Below, one piece after another: positions 36,972 to 45,546 of a stretch of DNA of 64,000 nt. The position numbers were made by a program, and so were the translations under genes. The first letter of the stretch is position 1, and each line of letters opens with the position of its first letter. The stretch comes from Puia dinghuensis (GTDB lineage Bacteria > Bacteroidota > Bacteroidia > Chitinophagales > Chitinophagaceae), in the NCBI RefSeq assembly GCF_014642875.1, contig NZ_BMJC01000003.1, positions 310,001-374,000 of the forward strand. Direction: 5' to 3'. The notes under the pieces were generated by a model. The model made no database searches and was not told the origin of the DNA. It worked only from the letters and a program-made list of their open reading frames with translations.

Positions 36972-37781
36972 ATGTCAGTTATCTCGATTGCGATTCAAAA
37001 AGGCGGGTCTGGAAAGACCACAACAGCGCTGAATTTAGGGGCTGCCTTGTCCCAGGAAGGAAAAAAGGTGTTATTGATCGACGCCGATCCGCAGGCAAAT
37101 CTTTCTCAGTCGCTCGGCATCGAGGACGAGCCGCAATTTAATCTGTACTCTGAATTAAAGAAGGATATCCTGCAGGAAGGAGGTGACCTGTCAAAGGCGA
37201 TCGTCCATACTGCAGCAGGGATCGATGTAATACCGGCGTCGATCGATCTGGCCATCGTAGAGCTGGAGATGGCGGGCCTCATGGGCAGGGAATACCTGAT
37301 CAGCGATCTGTTGAAGCCCCTGGTGGACGAGTATGATTACATTTTTATCGACTGTCCGCATGCTATCAGCTTACTTACGGTGAATGCCTTGGTGGCCAGT
37401 GATTACGTCATGCTTCCGCTGCCGGGTGAGTTCCTGCCGCTGAAGGGAGTGTACGGGTTTATGCGGCAATTCGAGATCATTCGCAAGAAACTCAATCCCC
37501 GGCTCGAGCTGTTGGGCATGGTGATGACCAAGTACGACGAACGCAAGTCGATGAATGTCGGCGTGAAGAAACAGCTGGAAGAGAAGTTTGACGGCAAGGT
37601 ATTCCATACGGTGATCCGGACGAATATCCAGTTGGCCAAAGCGCAGGAAGCAGGGAAGGATATCTTCAGCTACGACCGTAGTGCAAACGGCGCCAAAGAC
37701 TACCGGCAGCTGGCGGGCGAACTGATGGAAAGGTCGTACAGTGAGCGCATGGCAACCGAACAGGAGTACGCCCACGTCTAA
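36972..37781 (+). CDS. ParA/Soj-family ATPase, orphan
   Basis: 269 residues. Deviant Walker A motif KGGSGKTTT (10-18), then LIDADPQANLSQSL and a Walker B-like YIFIDCPHAISLLT. This is the ParA/MinD superfamily, whose ATP-dependent dimers position DNA or protein cargo. No ParB, parS or partner gene is adjacent, and replication genes are absent, so chromosome partitioning is not indicated. The C-terminus AGKDIFSYDRSANGAKDYRQLAGEL (given in part) resembles chromosomal ParA of Bacteroidota. It stands alone between the HTCS and a TonB receptor. Confidence 0.9.
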   Translation: MSVISIAIQKGGSGKTTTALNLGAALSQEGKKVLLIDADPQANLSQSLGIEDEPQFNLYSELKKDILQEGGDLSKAIVHTAAGIDVIPASIDLAIVELEMAGLMGREYLISDLLKPLVDEYDYIFIDCPHAISLLTVNALVASDYVMLPLPGEFLPLKGVYGFMRQFEIIRKKLNPRLELLGMVMTKYDERKSMNVGVKKQLEEKFDGKVFHTVIRTNIQLAKAQEAGKDIFSYDRSANGAKDYRQLAGELMERSYSERMATEQEYAHV

Positions 37782-37793
37782 CCATCGGCATTA

Positions 37794-37815
37794 CTGGTTG
37801 TCTGCATGCAACCGG
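37794..37815. terminator. Possible weak hairpin between convergent genes
   Basis: CTGGTTG and CAACCGG pair (one G-T pair) around an 8-base loop between ParA and the receptor at 37818. No T run follows on either strand, so a terminator role is doubtful. Confidence 0.2.
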
Positions 37816-37817
37816 GA

Positions 37818-40202
37818 TCAAAACTGGATACGATACAGGATATCCGGGAAAAACCTGATCTGGTAGATGGGGGCAGCGATGCCTTTGGCCTGGTTATATT
37901 GGACCAGGAAGATGTTGCGGCGGTTGGTGACGTTCTGGAGATCGAGATAGAACGTCGAGCTGAGGCGCCGTTTTTTGCTGCTGGTGCGATAGCCAAACTT
38001 GGTGTCGAGACGAAAATAATCGCTCAGCCGTTGAGAGTTGTAGTGCAGCGTATCGTCAATTTCGTAACCGGCAGCGAGAGAAGCCGGCGTGTTGACAGGT
38101 GTCGCATAACGCCCACCGATGGCAGACAGGCGGATATCGACAGTGAAGGCATTGGCGCCACTATTACCGAGCTTCCATTCTTTGCCAGCCAGCGCATTGA
38201 AGACATATTTATAGTTGAATGCCGTGTTGCGCTCAATGCCATCACTGCCTTTATATTTCGAGTCGAATAGACTGGTCGTCAGCAGGAGATAATAGCCATG
38301 ATCGAGGAAACGCTCGACCGTCAGCTCTACCCCTTTATTTGTCCCGGTGCCTTTATTGACCAGACCCACCTTATCGGGGAATCCGAAGTCGGCGCCGGCA
38401 TTCAGCATCGAGAACCCGCTGGGATTTCTTTCCACTGGTACATCAAAAAGATATTGATAATAAGCCTCCGCCTTTAGCCGCCAGCCGGGCATGAAGCGCC
38501 ATTCATAGGTCAGCACGTAGTGCTGGGCCCGGGTCAATCCCAGTTTCCGGTTGGATGAATCGCGAATCTGATCGGTCTCGTCATAGGACTGAAAATACAC
38601 CGGCAGGGGCTGTAGCTCGCTGTGCAGCCCATAGCTAAGAGAGAGGGACTGACCGGCCGGAAGTTGATACGTCGCCGAGAGCCGCGGTTCGACCGCATCG
38701 CTGCCATTCGCATCGAAATGCATGCCATGCAATCCGCCGATGATGCTGAACTGCTCACTGAGGCGATACTTAAACTGCCCGAAATACTGCAGCAGGAAGG
38801 GTGTCCCATCGTAGTTGCTGACGGTATCGAAGGGTGCGGCAGCGGGGCGGGCGATCTTGTCGAGAACATGAATCTTCAGGCCCAGGGCTTCACCGGCTGC
38901 GCCGATGCGGTAGGAGAAGCGGCTGTTTACCTTCTGGTTGAGATAGGAAGAAAAACGGACGGTGGAGGTCCGGTTGTCATTGGTGTAATTCATCCAGCGA
39001 TCGTGATAGGGCGGGACGGGGTCGGGGTAACGCCACTGATCGTAATGGTCTACGGTGTGGGCATAGGTGACGACGGTGCGCAGGTAGGTGCGGCTGTCGA
39101 TGTCGAGGGTGTTCTTGGCCCCGAAATAAGAAAAATTGCTTTTATCATAGCTGTCTTCGTCCGCCTGGCCATAGAAGTCCGTCGAATCGGTCTTGCTGCC
39201 AACAAAAGATATATGACTCAGGCCACCCATGCCAAAGAAGGAGAAGCGGCCCAGGCGGCTTTTGCCGGTGGTGAGGTTGAAGGCCCAGTCCTGGTAATAG
39301 GGGATGGCCTTTGTGCCGATGTTGACACCGACCGTATTGGCCAGGGCGGCCACGGCGTATCGATAGCTTGCGAGATAGGCGGCGCCGTTGTTCTTGTTAT
39401 TGAGCGGTCCCTCGACGGTTGCCTCCACGCCGCTGAAAGCGTTGACCTGGAGTGTCGTTTCATGCCGGCTGCTGTTGCCGCTGCGGAGGTTGATGTCGAA
39501 GACGGCGGCAGTAGCGTTGCCGTATTCCGCGGGGAAAGCGCCGGTGAGGAAGTCGGAGGTTTTCAACATGTTTGTGTTTAGCGCGCTAACCGGTCCACCC
39601 GTGGTCCCCAGCGTAGCAAAGTGGTTTGGGCTTGGGGAGGGACTGCCTTCGATACGCCAGAGAACGCCGGTGGGAGAGTTACCACGGACGACGATATCGT
39701 TGCGGGCATCGCTGTTGGCGACCACCCCGGCGTAGTTACTCACCAGTTTGGAAGGGTCGTTGCGGCCACCGGCGTAGCGGGTGACATCTTCGAGGTTGAA
39801 GGACCGGGCGCTGCCGGCGGAGAATTCGTTCGTAGCAGCTCCTTTTTTGGTAGCCGTCGCGGTGATGGTATAGGTCTGCAGGGTGACCAGCCGTTGCTCG
39901 AGAGCTACGTCGAGAACGACCTCCTTGCCTGCGGTGACCAGCACTTCAGGGATGGAGGCGCCATGATAGCCCGCACTGCCGTAGGAGAGTTGATGGCGGC
40001 CCAGGGGTACGCCGGTGAGAACATAGCGGCCGGCCGAGTCGGTGACTGCCCCCAGGTTCGTTCCGACGATGGTGACGGAGACGCCGGGGAGGGGCATTTC
40101 CGAGGTTTTATCGGTGATGACGCCGCGGATGGTCTGGGTGTTTTGCGCATGGATGACCACTGAGGCGAGGATGAGCAGCAAAAGGCTGGTGAGCTTTTTC
40201 AT
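37818..40202 (-). CDS. TonB-dependent receptor with carboxypeptidase-like domain
   Basis: 794 residues from the ATG at 40202, chosen because it starts a signal peptide (LTSLLLLILASVVIHAQ). CarboxypepD_reg domain (about 22-105), plug with SARSFNLEDVTRYAGGRNDP and VRGNSPTGVLWRIEG, then a barrel. It is shorter than SusC, lacks the SusC signature and has no SusD partner. It is divergent from a LytS-type kinase and LytTR regulator, which may control it. The substrate is unknown. Confidence 0.88.
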   Translation of the reverse strand: MKKLTSLLLLILASVVIHAQNTQTIRGVITDKTSEMPLPGVSVTIVGTNLGAVTDSAGRYVLTGVPLGRHQLSYGSAGYHGASIPEVLVTAGKEVVLDVALEQRLVTLQTYTITATATKKGAATNEFSAGSARSFNLEDVTRYAGGRNDPSKLVSNYAGVVANSDARNDIVVRGNSPTGVLWRIEGSPSPSPNHFATLGTTGGPVSALNTNMLKTSDFLTGAFPAEYGNATAAVFDINLRSGNSSRHETTLQVNAFSGVEATVEGPLNNKNNGAAYLASYRYAVAALANTVGVNIGTKAIPYYQDWAFNLTTGKSRLGRFSFFGMGGLSHISFVGSKTDSTDFYGQADEDSYDKSNFSYFGAKNTLDIDSRTYLRTVVTYAHTVDHYDQWRYPDPVPPYHDRWMNYTNDNRTSTVRFSSYLNQKVNSRFSYRIGAAGEALGLKIHVLDKIARPAAAPFDTVSNYDGTPFLLQYFGQFKYRLSEQFSIIGGLHGMHFDANGSDAVEPRLSATYQLPAGQSLSLSYGLHSELQPLPVYFQSYDETDQIRDSSNRKLGLTRAQHYVLTYEWRFMPGWRLKAEAYYQYLFDVPVERNPSGFSMLNAGADFGFPDKVGLVNKGTGTNKGVELTVERFLDHGYYLLLTTSLFDSKYKGSDGIERNTAFNYKYVFNALAGKEWKLGNSGANAFTVDIRLSAIGGRYATPVNTPASLAAGYEIDDTLHYNSQRLSDYFRLDTKFGYRTSSKKRRLSSTFYLDLQNVTNRRNIFLVQYNQAKGIAAPIYQIRFFPDILYRIQF

Positions 40203-40219
40203 GGTTGCCAGTTTCGATG

Positions 40220-40250
40220 CAAACATACATGCGTAGTCTGCAGCAGGCAA
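40220..40250 (-). promoter_or_regulatory. Bacteroidota-type promoter of the TonB receptor
   Basis: On the minus strand a TTG (40248-40250) and TATGTTTG (40220-40227, perfect TAnnTTTG) are separated by 20 bases. The predicted start of transcription is about 10 bases before the ATG at 40202. Confidence 0.7.
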
Positions 40251-40336
40251 TTGAAAAGGAGTGAACTGTTAAAAAGGCGGTATGAGTGGCAGGGAATTGT
40301 CTTCCGAATGCTGGCTATCTGTTGTAATTTTATTGT

Positions 40337-41389
40337 ATGCGTTGGCAAAATAATAAGATAGGGTTCGACGACCGGCCGGTGATGGTCATCGGCATCCTGG
40401 TGCTTTCTTTTTTTATCCCGATCATCTTTTTTGGCTGGCGCATCGGGCGGCCACCCTATTATCCCTGGGACGCCTACTGGACTTCATTGGTCGAAACCGC
40501 CATCACGTGGTTGGGGAGCAGGGCCATCTGCATCTGGGCGCGCAAACGTTATCCTTCTTTCCAAACGGTGAAGAAACGATTGTTGGTGCAATTCGGCGCC
40601 GTCATCGCGTTTGCGCTGGTGATCGATGGTATTACCGACGTTTTGTTTAAAGACGTTTGCGAACGGCTGCTCAAAATGCGACCCACTCCGCTATTAAATG
40701 ATGATGTCACCATCAACAGCGTTTCGGCGACCATTCTCTGTACCCTGCTGGTGATGACGATGTATGAAAGTGTGTATTTTATGTACGAGCTGAGGAAATC
40801 GGTAGAAGAGAAAGAGCTGCTGAAACGGGAGAGTCTGCAGGCGCAGCTGAATGCCTTGAAGATACAGGTGAACCCCCATTTTTTGTTCAATACCCTTAAT
40901 ACGCTGGCCGCGGTGATCCCGGAGAATCCGCGACAGGCGGTGGATTTTGTTCAGCAGCTGTCGAAAGTATACCGGCATATCCTGGAAGTGAAGGACGAGC
41001 CGAGCATCACGCTGAAGGAAGAACTGGAGGTGTTGGAGGCGTATGCTTATTTGTTGAAGACGCGGCATGGGGATAACCTGGATATACGTATCCGGGTGGC
41101 CGAGGAAGAGTTTGGGCAGAAGATAGTGCCGCTGTCACTGCAGATACTGATGGAAAATGCCATTAAGCATAATATCGTGTCGGCCGCCCGGCCTCTCCAT
41201 ATCGATATTTGTGCCGAGGCCGGGCGGCTGATCGTTAGCAATAACCTCCAGCGAAAGAATCAACAGATCGAATCTACTGGTATCGGGCTGGATAACATCC
41301 GAAACCGGTACCGGCTCCTGGGCGGGCGGCAGGTGGAAGTGGAGGAAGGACCAGCAAATTTCATAGTGCGGATACCGTTATTTGGCTAG
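40337..41389 (+). CDS. LytS/YehU-type sensor histidine kinase
   Basis: 350 residues. Four membrane helices occupy the first ~150 residues (MVIGILVLSFFIPIIFFGW, YWTSLVETAITWLGSRAICIW, VQFGAVIAFALVIDGI, ATILCTLLVMTMYESVYFMY). A short coiled region (EEKELLKRESLQAQLNALK) leads to the His_kinase domain with phospho-acceptor H181 in NPHFLFNTLNTLAA and an HATPase with IGLDNIRNRYRLL. No extracellular sensor domain is present, so the stimulus may be sensed in the membrane. It is followed after 29 bases by the LytTR regulator, its evident partner. Confidence 0.93.
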   Translation: MRWQNNKIGFDDRPVMVIGILVLSFFIPIIFFGWRIGRPPYYPWDAYWTSLVETAITWLGSRAICIWARKRYPSFQTVKKRLLVQFGAVIAFALVIDGITDVLFKDVCERLLKMRPTPLLNDDVTINSVSATILCTLLVMTMYESVYFMYELRKSVEEKELLKRESLQAQLNALKIQVNPHFLFNTLNTLAAVIPENPRQAVDFVQQLSKVYRHILEVKDEPSITLKEELEVLEAYAYLLKTRHGDNLDIRIRVAEEEFGQKIVPLSLQILMENAIKHNIVSAARPLHIDICAEAGRLIVSNNLQRKNQQIESTGIGLDNIRNRYRLLGGRQVEVEEGPANFIVRIPLFG

Positions 41390-41418
41390 ATTAGACGGAG
41401 TCCAAACCCCATTCGAAT

Positions 41419-42177
41419 ATGAAAGTCATTATCATAGAAGATGAGATACCGGCGGCCAACCGGCTCAACAGGATGCTGCAGGATCTCGACGAAGGCATCG
41501 AGGTGGTTACGACGCTGGACAGCGTGGAGTCGTCGGTTGCCTGGTTGCGGCAGGCGCCGGCGGATGCGGTCGAGCTGATCTTTATGGATATACAACTGGC
41601 TGATGGGCTCAGCTTTTCCATTTTCGAGCAGGTGAAGCTGCTGACTCCGGTGATCTTTACGACGGCCTTTGATCATTATGTACTGAAGGCGTTTAAGGTG
41701 AATAGCGTGGATTATCTTTTGAAGCCGATAGATGGGGCAGAACTGAGACAGGCAGTAACCAAATTCCGGCAAGTGCATCGCGGGGCGGAGCTGGCAGAGA
41801 AGATCGGGCGGCTGATGCAGGAGATGAGCCCCGCGAAATACAAGGAGCGGCTGTTGATCAGGCGGGGACAGCAATTGCATTACCTGAAGACGACGGCCAC
41901 GGCACATTGCCATGCAGACGGGAAGCTGTGTTATGCCACCGATTTCAACGGCAACAGTTTTTTGCTGGATAATACACTGCAGGAGCTGGAAGGGGTATTG
42001 TCGCCGCGACAATTTTACCGGGTGAACCGGCAATTGCTGGTGAATATCGAGTCCATAAAGAAAGTGCATACCTTTTTGGGTGGGCGGCTAAAGCTTGAAC
42101 TGGCGCCCGCGACACCTGCGGATACGATCGTCAGCCGCGAACGGGTAAATGGTTTTAAGGAGTGGCTTGGTAGGTGA
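41419..42177 (+). CDS. LytTR-family response regulator
   Basis: 252 residues. The receiver domain has phospho-acceptor D57 (LIFMDIQLADG) and acidic pocket EDE at 7-9. The C-terminal LytTR DNA-binding domain (about 145-252) contains NSFLLDNTLQELEGVLSPRQF and RVNRQLLVNIESIKKVH. It pairs with the LytS-type kinase upstream. Likely targets are the divergent TonB receptor and possibly the genes that follow on the same strand; no LytTR binding site was recognised. Confidence 0.94.
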   Translation: MKVIIIEDEIPAANRLNRMLQDLDEGIEVVTTLDSVESSVAWLRQAPADAVELIFMDIQLADGLSFSIFEQVKLLTPVIFTTAFDHYVLKAFKVNSVDYLLKPIDGAELRQAVTKFRQVHRGAELAEKIGRLMQEMSPAKYKERLLIRRGQQLHYLKTTATAHCHADGKLCYATDFNGNSFLLDNTLQELEGVLSPRQFYRVNRQLLVNIESIKKVHTFLGGRLKLELAPATPADTIVSRERVNGFKEWLGR

Positions 42178-42229
42178 AAACCCGGGTATATGATTTATGG
42201 CGGTCTTTTACTAAATTGGCAACGCTTTG

Positions 42230-42742
42230 ATGAAGCTGACTGCCACCATACTGCTGTTTCTCTTATTTTCCCATGGCATACTCTATTATCTGGGGCAGGA
42301 CATCATGCTGCTGGAATCCAAAATAGAGGCAAAATTGATCCGCAGAGAAGCCAGCCAGGATCTGATCCTGATAAAGGCGATCTCCAAACAGGCGGTCCCT
42401 GGTGACGATGATGAGCTCTCAAGCAACGGAAAACTATACGATGTCGCCCGGAAAGTTGTTACCAGGGATTCCGTGTACTATTATGGTATCGAGGATACCC
42501 GGGAAGAAGAGGTTAGCAATAGTCTTACCGACCATTTTCAGCATGACAGCCCTATTACAGGCGCACCCAATTGGAGATCCCGCATTCATAAACCTTCAGG
42601 AATCGACTTTTTCCAGATCATCACCGGTGCTACGATCGGGGATCATCCCTCTTCTTCAGCGACCGGATTTCCATCCCTCATTGGTCATTGTTGCTTAGGG
42701 TATCTCACCCATTTTACCCCTCCGCCAAAACAGTCTCTCTGA
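42230..42742 (+). CDS. Small membrane-anchored protein of unknown function
   Basis: 170 residues from the ATG at 42230, three bases after an in-frame TTG. One N-terminal membrane helix or uncleaved signal (ATILLFLLFSHGILYYLG). A charged helical segment follows (LESKIEAKLIRREASQDLILI), then SNGKLYDVARKVVTRDSVYYY with GIEDTREEEV. The last ~50 residues are Ser/Pro-rich, without clear structure. From memory, small proteins with a similar 'NGxxYDVxRK' motif occur upstream of TonB receptors in Bacteroidota; I could not check this here. It lies 51 bases upstream of a TonB receptor on the same strand. I cannot assign a function. Confidence 0.6.
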   Translation: MKLTATILLFLLFSHGILYYLGQDIMLLESKIEAKLIRREASQDLILIKAISKQAVPGDDDELSSNGKLYDVARKVVTRDSVYYYGIEDTREEEVSNSLTDHFQHDSPITGAPNWRSRIHKPSGIDFFQIITGATIGDHPSSSATGFPSLIGHCCLGYLTHFTPPPKQSL

Positions 42743-42793
42743 TCGCTCACGCATTATTTATGTAAGTACCCTTTTATCCATTAATTTCTTTAT

Positions 42794-45022
42794 ATGAGAA
42801 GAGAAAAGTATTTCTCTTTGATACTATTATTATTGGTATCAGCGAATTTGTACGCACAAGATCAGATCAGCGGGACAATAAAAGATTCAAGTCTGGAAGA
42901 AGTGATCGTCACCGGCGTTCCACGGGCCACGGAGAAAAGAAAAAACCCGGCTGTAGTGAGCGTGCTATCCAGGACAGAATTGAACCGCAACGCCTATAGC
43001 AATCTCATAGACGCCATCAGCAGCATACCCGGGGTTTCCGAGATGACGGAGGGGCCTTCCATCTCCAAACCTTTTGTCCGCGGTTTGGGGTATAACCGGG
43101 TCGTTACCATGAATGACGGGGTCAGGCAGGAAGAACAGCAATGGTTTGACGAATTCGGGGTCGAGGTAGATGAAAACACGGTAAACGAGGTGGAAGTGTT
43201 GAAAGGGCCTGCGAGCCTGCGTTATGGGTCCGATGCCCTGGCCGGAGTGATCAATTTTCTCTCGCCGCCAACGGTTGCCAATGGAACGGTAAAAGGCAAG
43301 GTTTTGACAGAGTATCAAACCAACAATGGGCTCCTCAATGGTTTCCTCGATCTTGCCGGAAATAACCACGGCTTTTCCTGGGATGTTGCCTATACGCATC
43401 TCCAGGCGCACGATTACCAGAATAAGTACGATGGCTATGTCTGGAATTCCGGCTACAGTGAAGATAATGTGAAAGGAATTTTTGGTATCAACCGGAAATG
43501 GGGGTACTCTCATCTCATCTTAAGCTCGTTCGATCTGAAGCTGGGAGTAATTGAAGGGGCCAGGGACAGCGCTACCGGCATCTTTAAAAAACATTACCTG
43601 GCGCACGATGGTTCGGATAGCATGGGGATCGCGCCGTTGAACCAATCTACCGATTATTATAATTACCCTATCATTCACCAGCATATCCGGCATTATAAGG
43701 CCGTGCTGGACAACAGCTTTACCCTTGGGAAAGGCCGCCTGAATGCGATAGTGGGTGTGCAGGTCAATCATCACCAGGAGGCCAATGACATTACCAAGGG
43801 AGATATTTACAATAACTATTTTTTCCTGCGGACGTTGAATTACGATCTGCAATATTTGCTGCCGCAGAAGAACAAATGGGATATCTCCTTTGGGGTAAAT
43901 GGGATGCAACAATCCTCGGAAGACCGGGGAATCGTCTTCGTCCTGCCGGAATACGACTTATTCGATATAGGTGGGTATGGAATAGCTAAGAGATCATTTG
44001 GCAAGCTCACCCTATCAGGGGGCGTCAGAGCAGACTCGAGAACGTTGCATGGAAAGGCCCTCTATGTAGACTCCTCCGGTAACCGGGTCGCCCAGCTCGG
44101 TTCGTCTTCCGTCGAAAAATTCGCGGACTATCATTCCGATTTTTCCGGTTTTTCGGGAAGCATCGGCCTGGCTTACGATCTTACAAAGGCTTTCTATGTT
44201 AAGCTTAATCTTGCCAGGGGATTCCGGGCGCCTACCGCAGCGGAGAGCGGCCAGAACGGGATACACGACGGAACTCCATTTTATGAGATCGGCGATCATA
44301 ACTTAAAAGCGGAAAGTAGCCTGGAAGTGGATGCCACCCTTGGCGTGACTACCAATGACGTCAGTGTGGAGATCACCCCCTTCGTCAATAAGATCAATAA
44401 TTATATCTTCCCCGAAAAGCTGGCCAGCGTGCACGGCGGAGATTCGATACGCGCTGATATTGCGGCCGGGTTGAGTGGCCCAACCTTCAAATACGTGGCA
44501 GGCGACGCCGTATTATCCGGTGGCGAGGTGTCGGTCAATTGGCATCCCGGTACTATTCAATGGCTGAAATTTGAAAATTCCATTTCGACGGTGAGCGCTA
44601 TCCAGCTCAACCGGCCCGACTCTTCAAAGTATTTGCCTTATACGCCGCCTACAAAGATCATTTCCAAATTGACCTTCACAGCTGATAAGGTGAATGCCGC
44701 TTTTCAACAGGCGCACTTCAGCATATGGATAGAGGACTATTTCGAGCAGGATAAGATATTCTACCAGTTTGGGAACGAAACCGTCACGCCCGGTTATACC
44801 CTGCTCAATGCGAGTCTGGGGACGGATGTCCGGTGGAAAGGGAAAACTATCGGTACACTTATCATTGCCGGAAATAACCTCACCGATAAAGGGTATCAAA
44901 GCAACATGAGCAGGCTCAAATACACCGATGTAAACAACGTTACCGGCCGCACCGGGGTTTTCAACATGGGAAGGAATATCAGCTTTAAGCTGATCGTACC
45001 TTTCGATATTAAGAAAGGATAA
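42794..45022 (+). CDS. TonB-dependent receptor (classical, metal/siderophore-like)
   Basis: 742 residues. Signal peptide (LILLLLVSANLYAQ), no carboxypeptidase-like domain, then a TonB box-like region EEVIVTGVPRATEK and a plug with NLIDAISSIPGVSEM and VEVLKGPASLRYGSDALAGVINF. A barrel follows, ending FKLIVPFDIKKG. This build matches classical receptors for metal chelates, haem or zinc rather than SusC. The substrate cannot be stated. It follows the small unknown protein by 51 bases and may be co-transcribed with it. Confidence 0.9.
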   Translation: MRREKYFSLILLLLVSANLYAQDQISGTIKDSSLEEVIVTGVPRATEKRKNPAVVSVLSRTELNRNAYSNLIDAISSIPGVSEMTEGPSISKPFVRGLGYNRVVTMNDGVRQEEQQWFDEFGVEVDENTVNEVEVLKGPASLRYGSDALAGVINFLSPPTVANGTVKGKVLTEYQTNNGLLNGFLDLAGNNHGFSWDVAYTHLQAHDYQNKYDGYVWNSGYSEDNVKGIFGINRKWGYSHLILSSFDLKLGVIEGARDSATGIFKKHYLAHDGSDSMGIAPLNQSTDYYNYPIIHQHIRHYKAVLDNSFTLGKGRLNAIVGVQVNHHQEANDITKGDIYNNYFFLRTLNYDLQYLLPQKNKWDISFGVNGMQQSSEDRGIVFVLPEYDLFDIGGYGIAKRSFGKLTLSGGVRADSRTLHGKALYVDSSGNRVAQLGSSSVEKFADYHSDFSGFSGSIGLAYDLTKAFYVKLNLARGFRAPTAAESGQNGIHDGTPFYEIGDHNLKAESSLEVDATLGVTTNDVSVEITPFVNKINNYIFPEKLASVHGGDSIRADIAAGLSGPTFKYVAGDAVLSGGEVSVNWHPGTIQWLKFENSISTVSAIQLNRPDSSKYLPYTPPTKIISKLTFTADKVNAAFQQAHFSIWIEDYFEQDKIFYQFGNETVTPGYTLLNASLGTDVRWKGKTIGTLIIAGNNLTDKGYQSNMSRLKYTDVNNVTGRTGVFNMGRNISFKLIVPFDIKKG

Positions 45023-45027
45023 CCATC

Positions 45028-45465
45028 TTAATTCAGCACATAAGGGCGGCTGCGATCGAAGTGTTTTTGGAGGTGGTAGTGCAGTTCGTCAAATGTGCAT
45101 CGGAGTGAGGTGTCGCTGAGTTGCACGGGAGAACCATATTTGCGCAGGTTGAGGGTCATGGCTTTTCGCTTCAGCGCACTGGACTGACGTTCGAGATAGG
45201 CGTGAGGATTTTTGAGGATGATGGCGATATATCGCTGTTTGTGACCGGGCAGGCTGACAATTTTGATACCCCTCACGTCAGACCAGGAGACATGTCCCGC
45301 TGCCAGGCCGCTGGAATAATCGGTGAAGCCGGTCTTGTCAATGACGAGACCGGGTCGTTTCTTTACTATTTGCCGGAGGCCCAGCAGTCCATAACCGACC
45401 GAGAAGAAGAGCAGTTTTGTCAGCTTCCTCTTGCTGAAAAGTATAATGGTTTCGTTGGTAGGCAT
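45028..45465 (-). CDS. STM3941-like small membrane protein
   Basis: 145 residues from the ATG at 45465; the earlier frame start at 45504 is less likely. ETIILFSKRKLTKLLFFSVGYGLLGL gives an N-terminal hydrophobic segment, then GLVIDKTGFTDYSSGLAAGHVSWSDV, VRGIKIVSLPGHKQRYIAIIL and PHAYLERQSSALKRK. The pattern resembles STM3941-family proteins, with a PH-like beta domain after membrane helices. This is my best family match, of moderate certainty. It converges with the TonB receptor with a five-base gap. Confidence 0.6.
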   Translation of the reverse strand: MPTNETIILFSKRKLTKLLFFSVGYGLLGLRQIVKKRPGLVIDKTGFTDYSSGLAAGHVSWSDVRGIKIVSLPGHKQRYIAIILKNPHAYLERQSSALKRKAMTLNLRKYGSPVQLSDTSLRCTFDELHYHLQKHFDRSRPYVLN

Positions 45466-45546
45466 AAGGCAGCTGCTTGAATGCGCGCGCGCCAAGATAA
45501 ACAATTTGCCTGATTTATGCCAGTGCCTGAGGTAAACCTGCAGGTA

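Noticed and set aside
42402-42698. A 98-residue plus-strand frame overlapping the small unknown protein
   Set aside because: It shares the strand but not the frame of the 42230-42742 gene, has no own start context and no motif.
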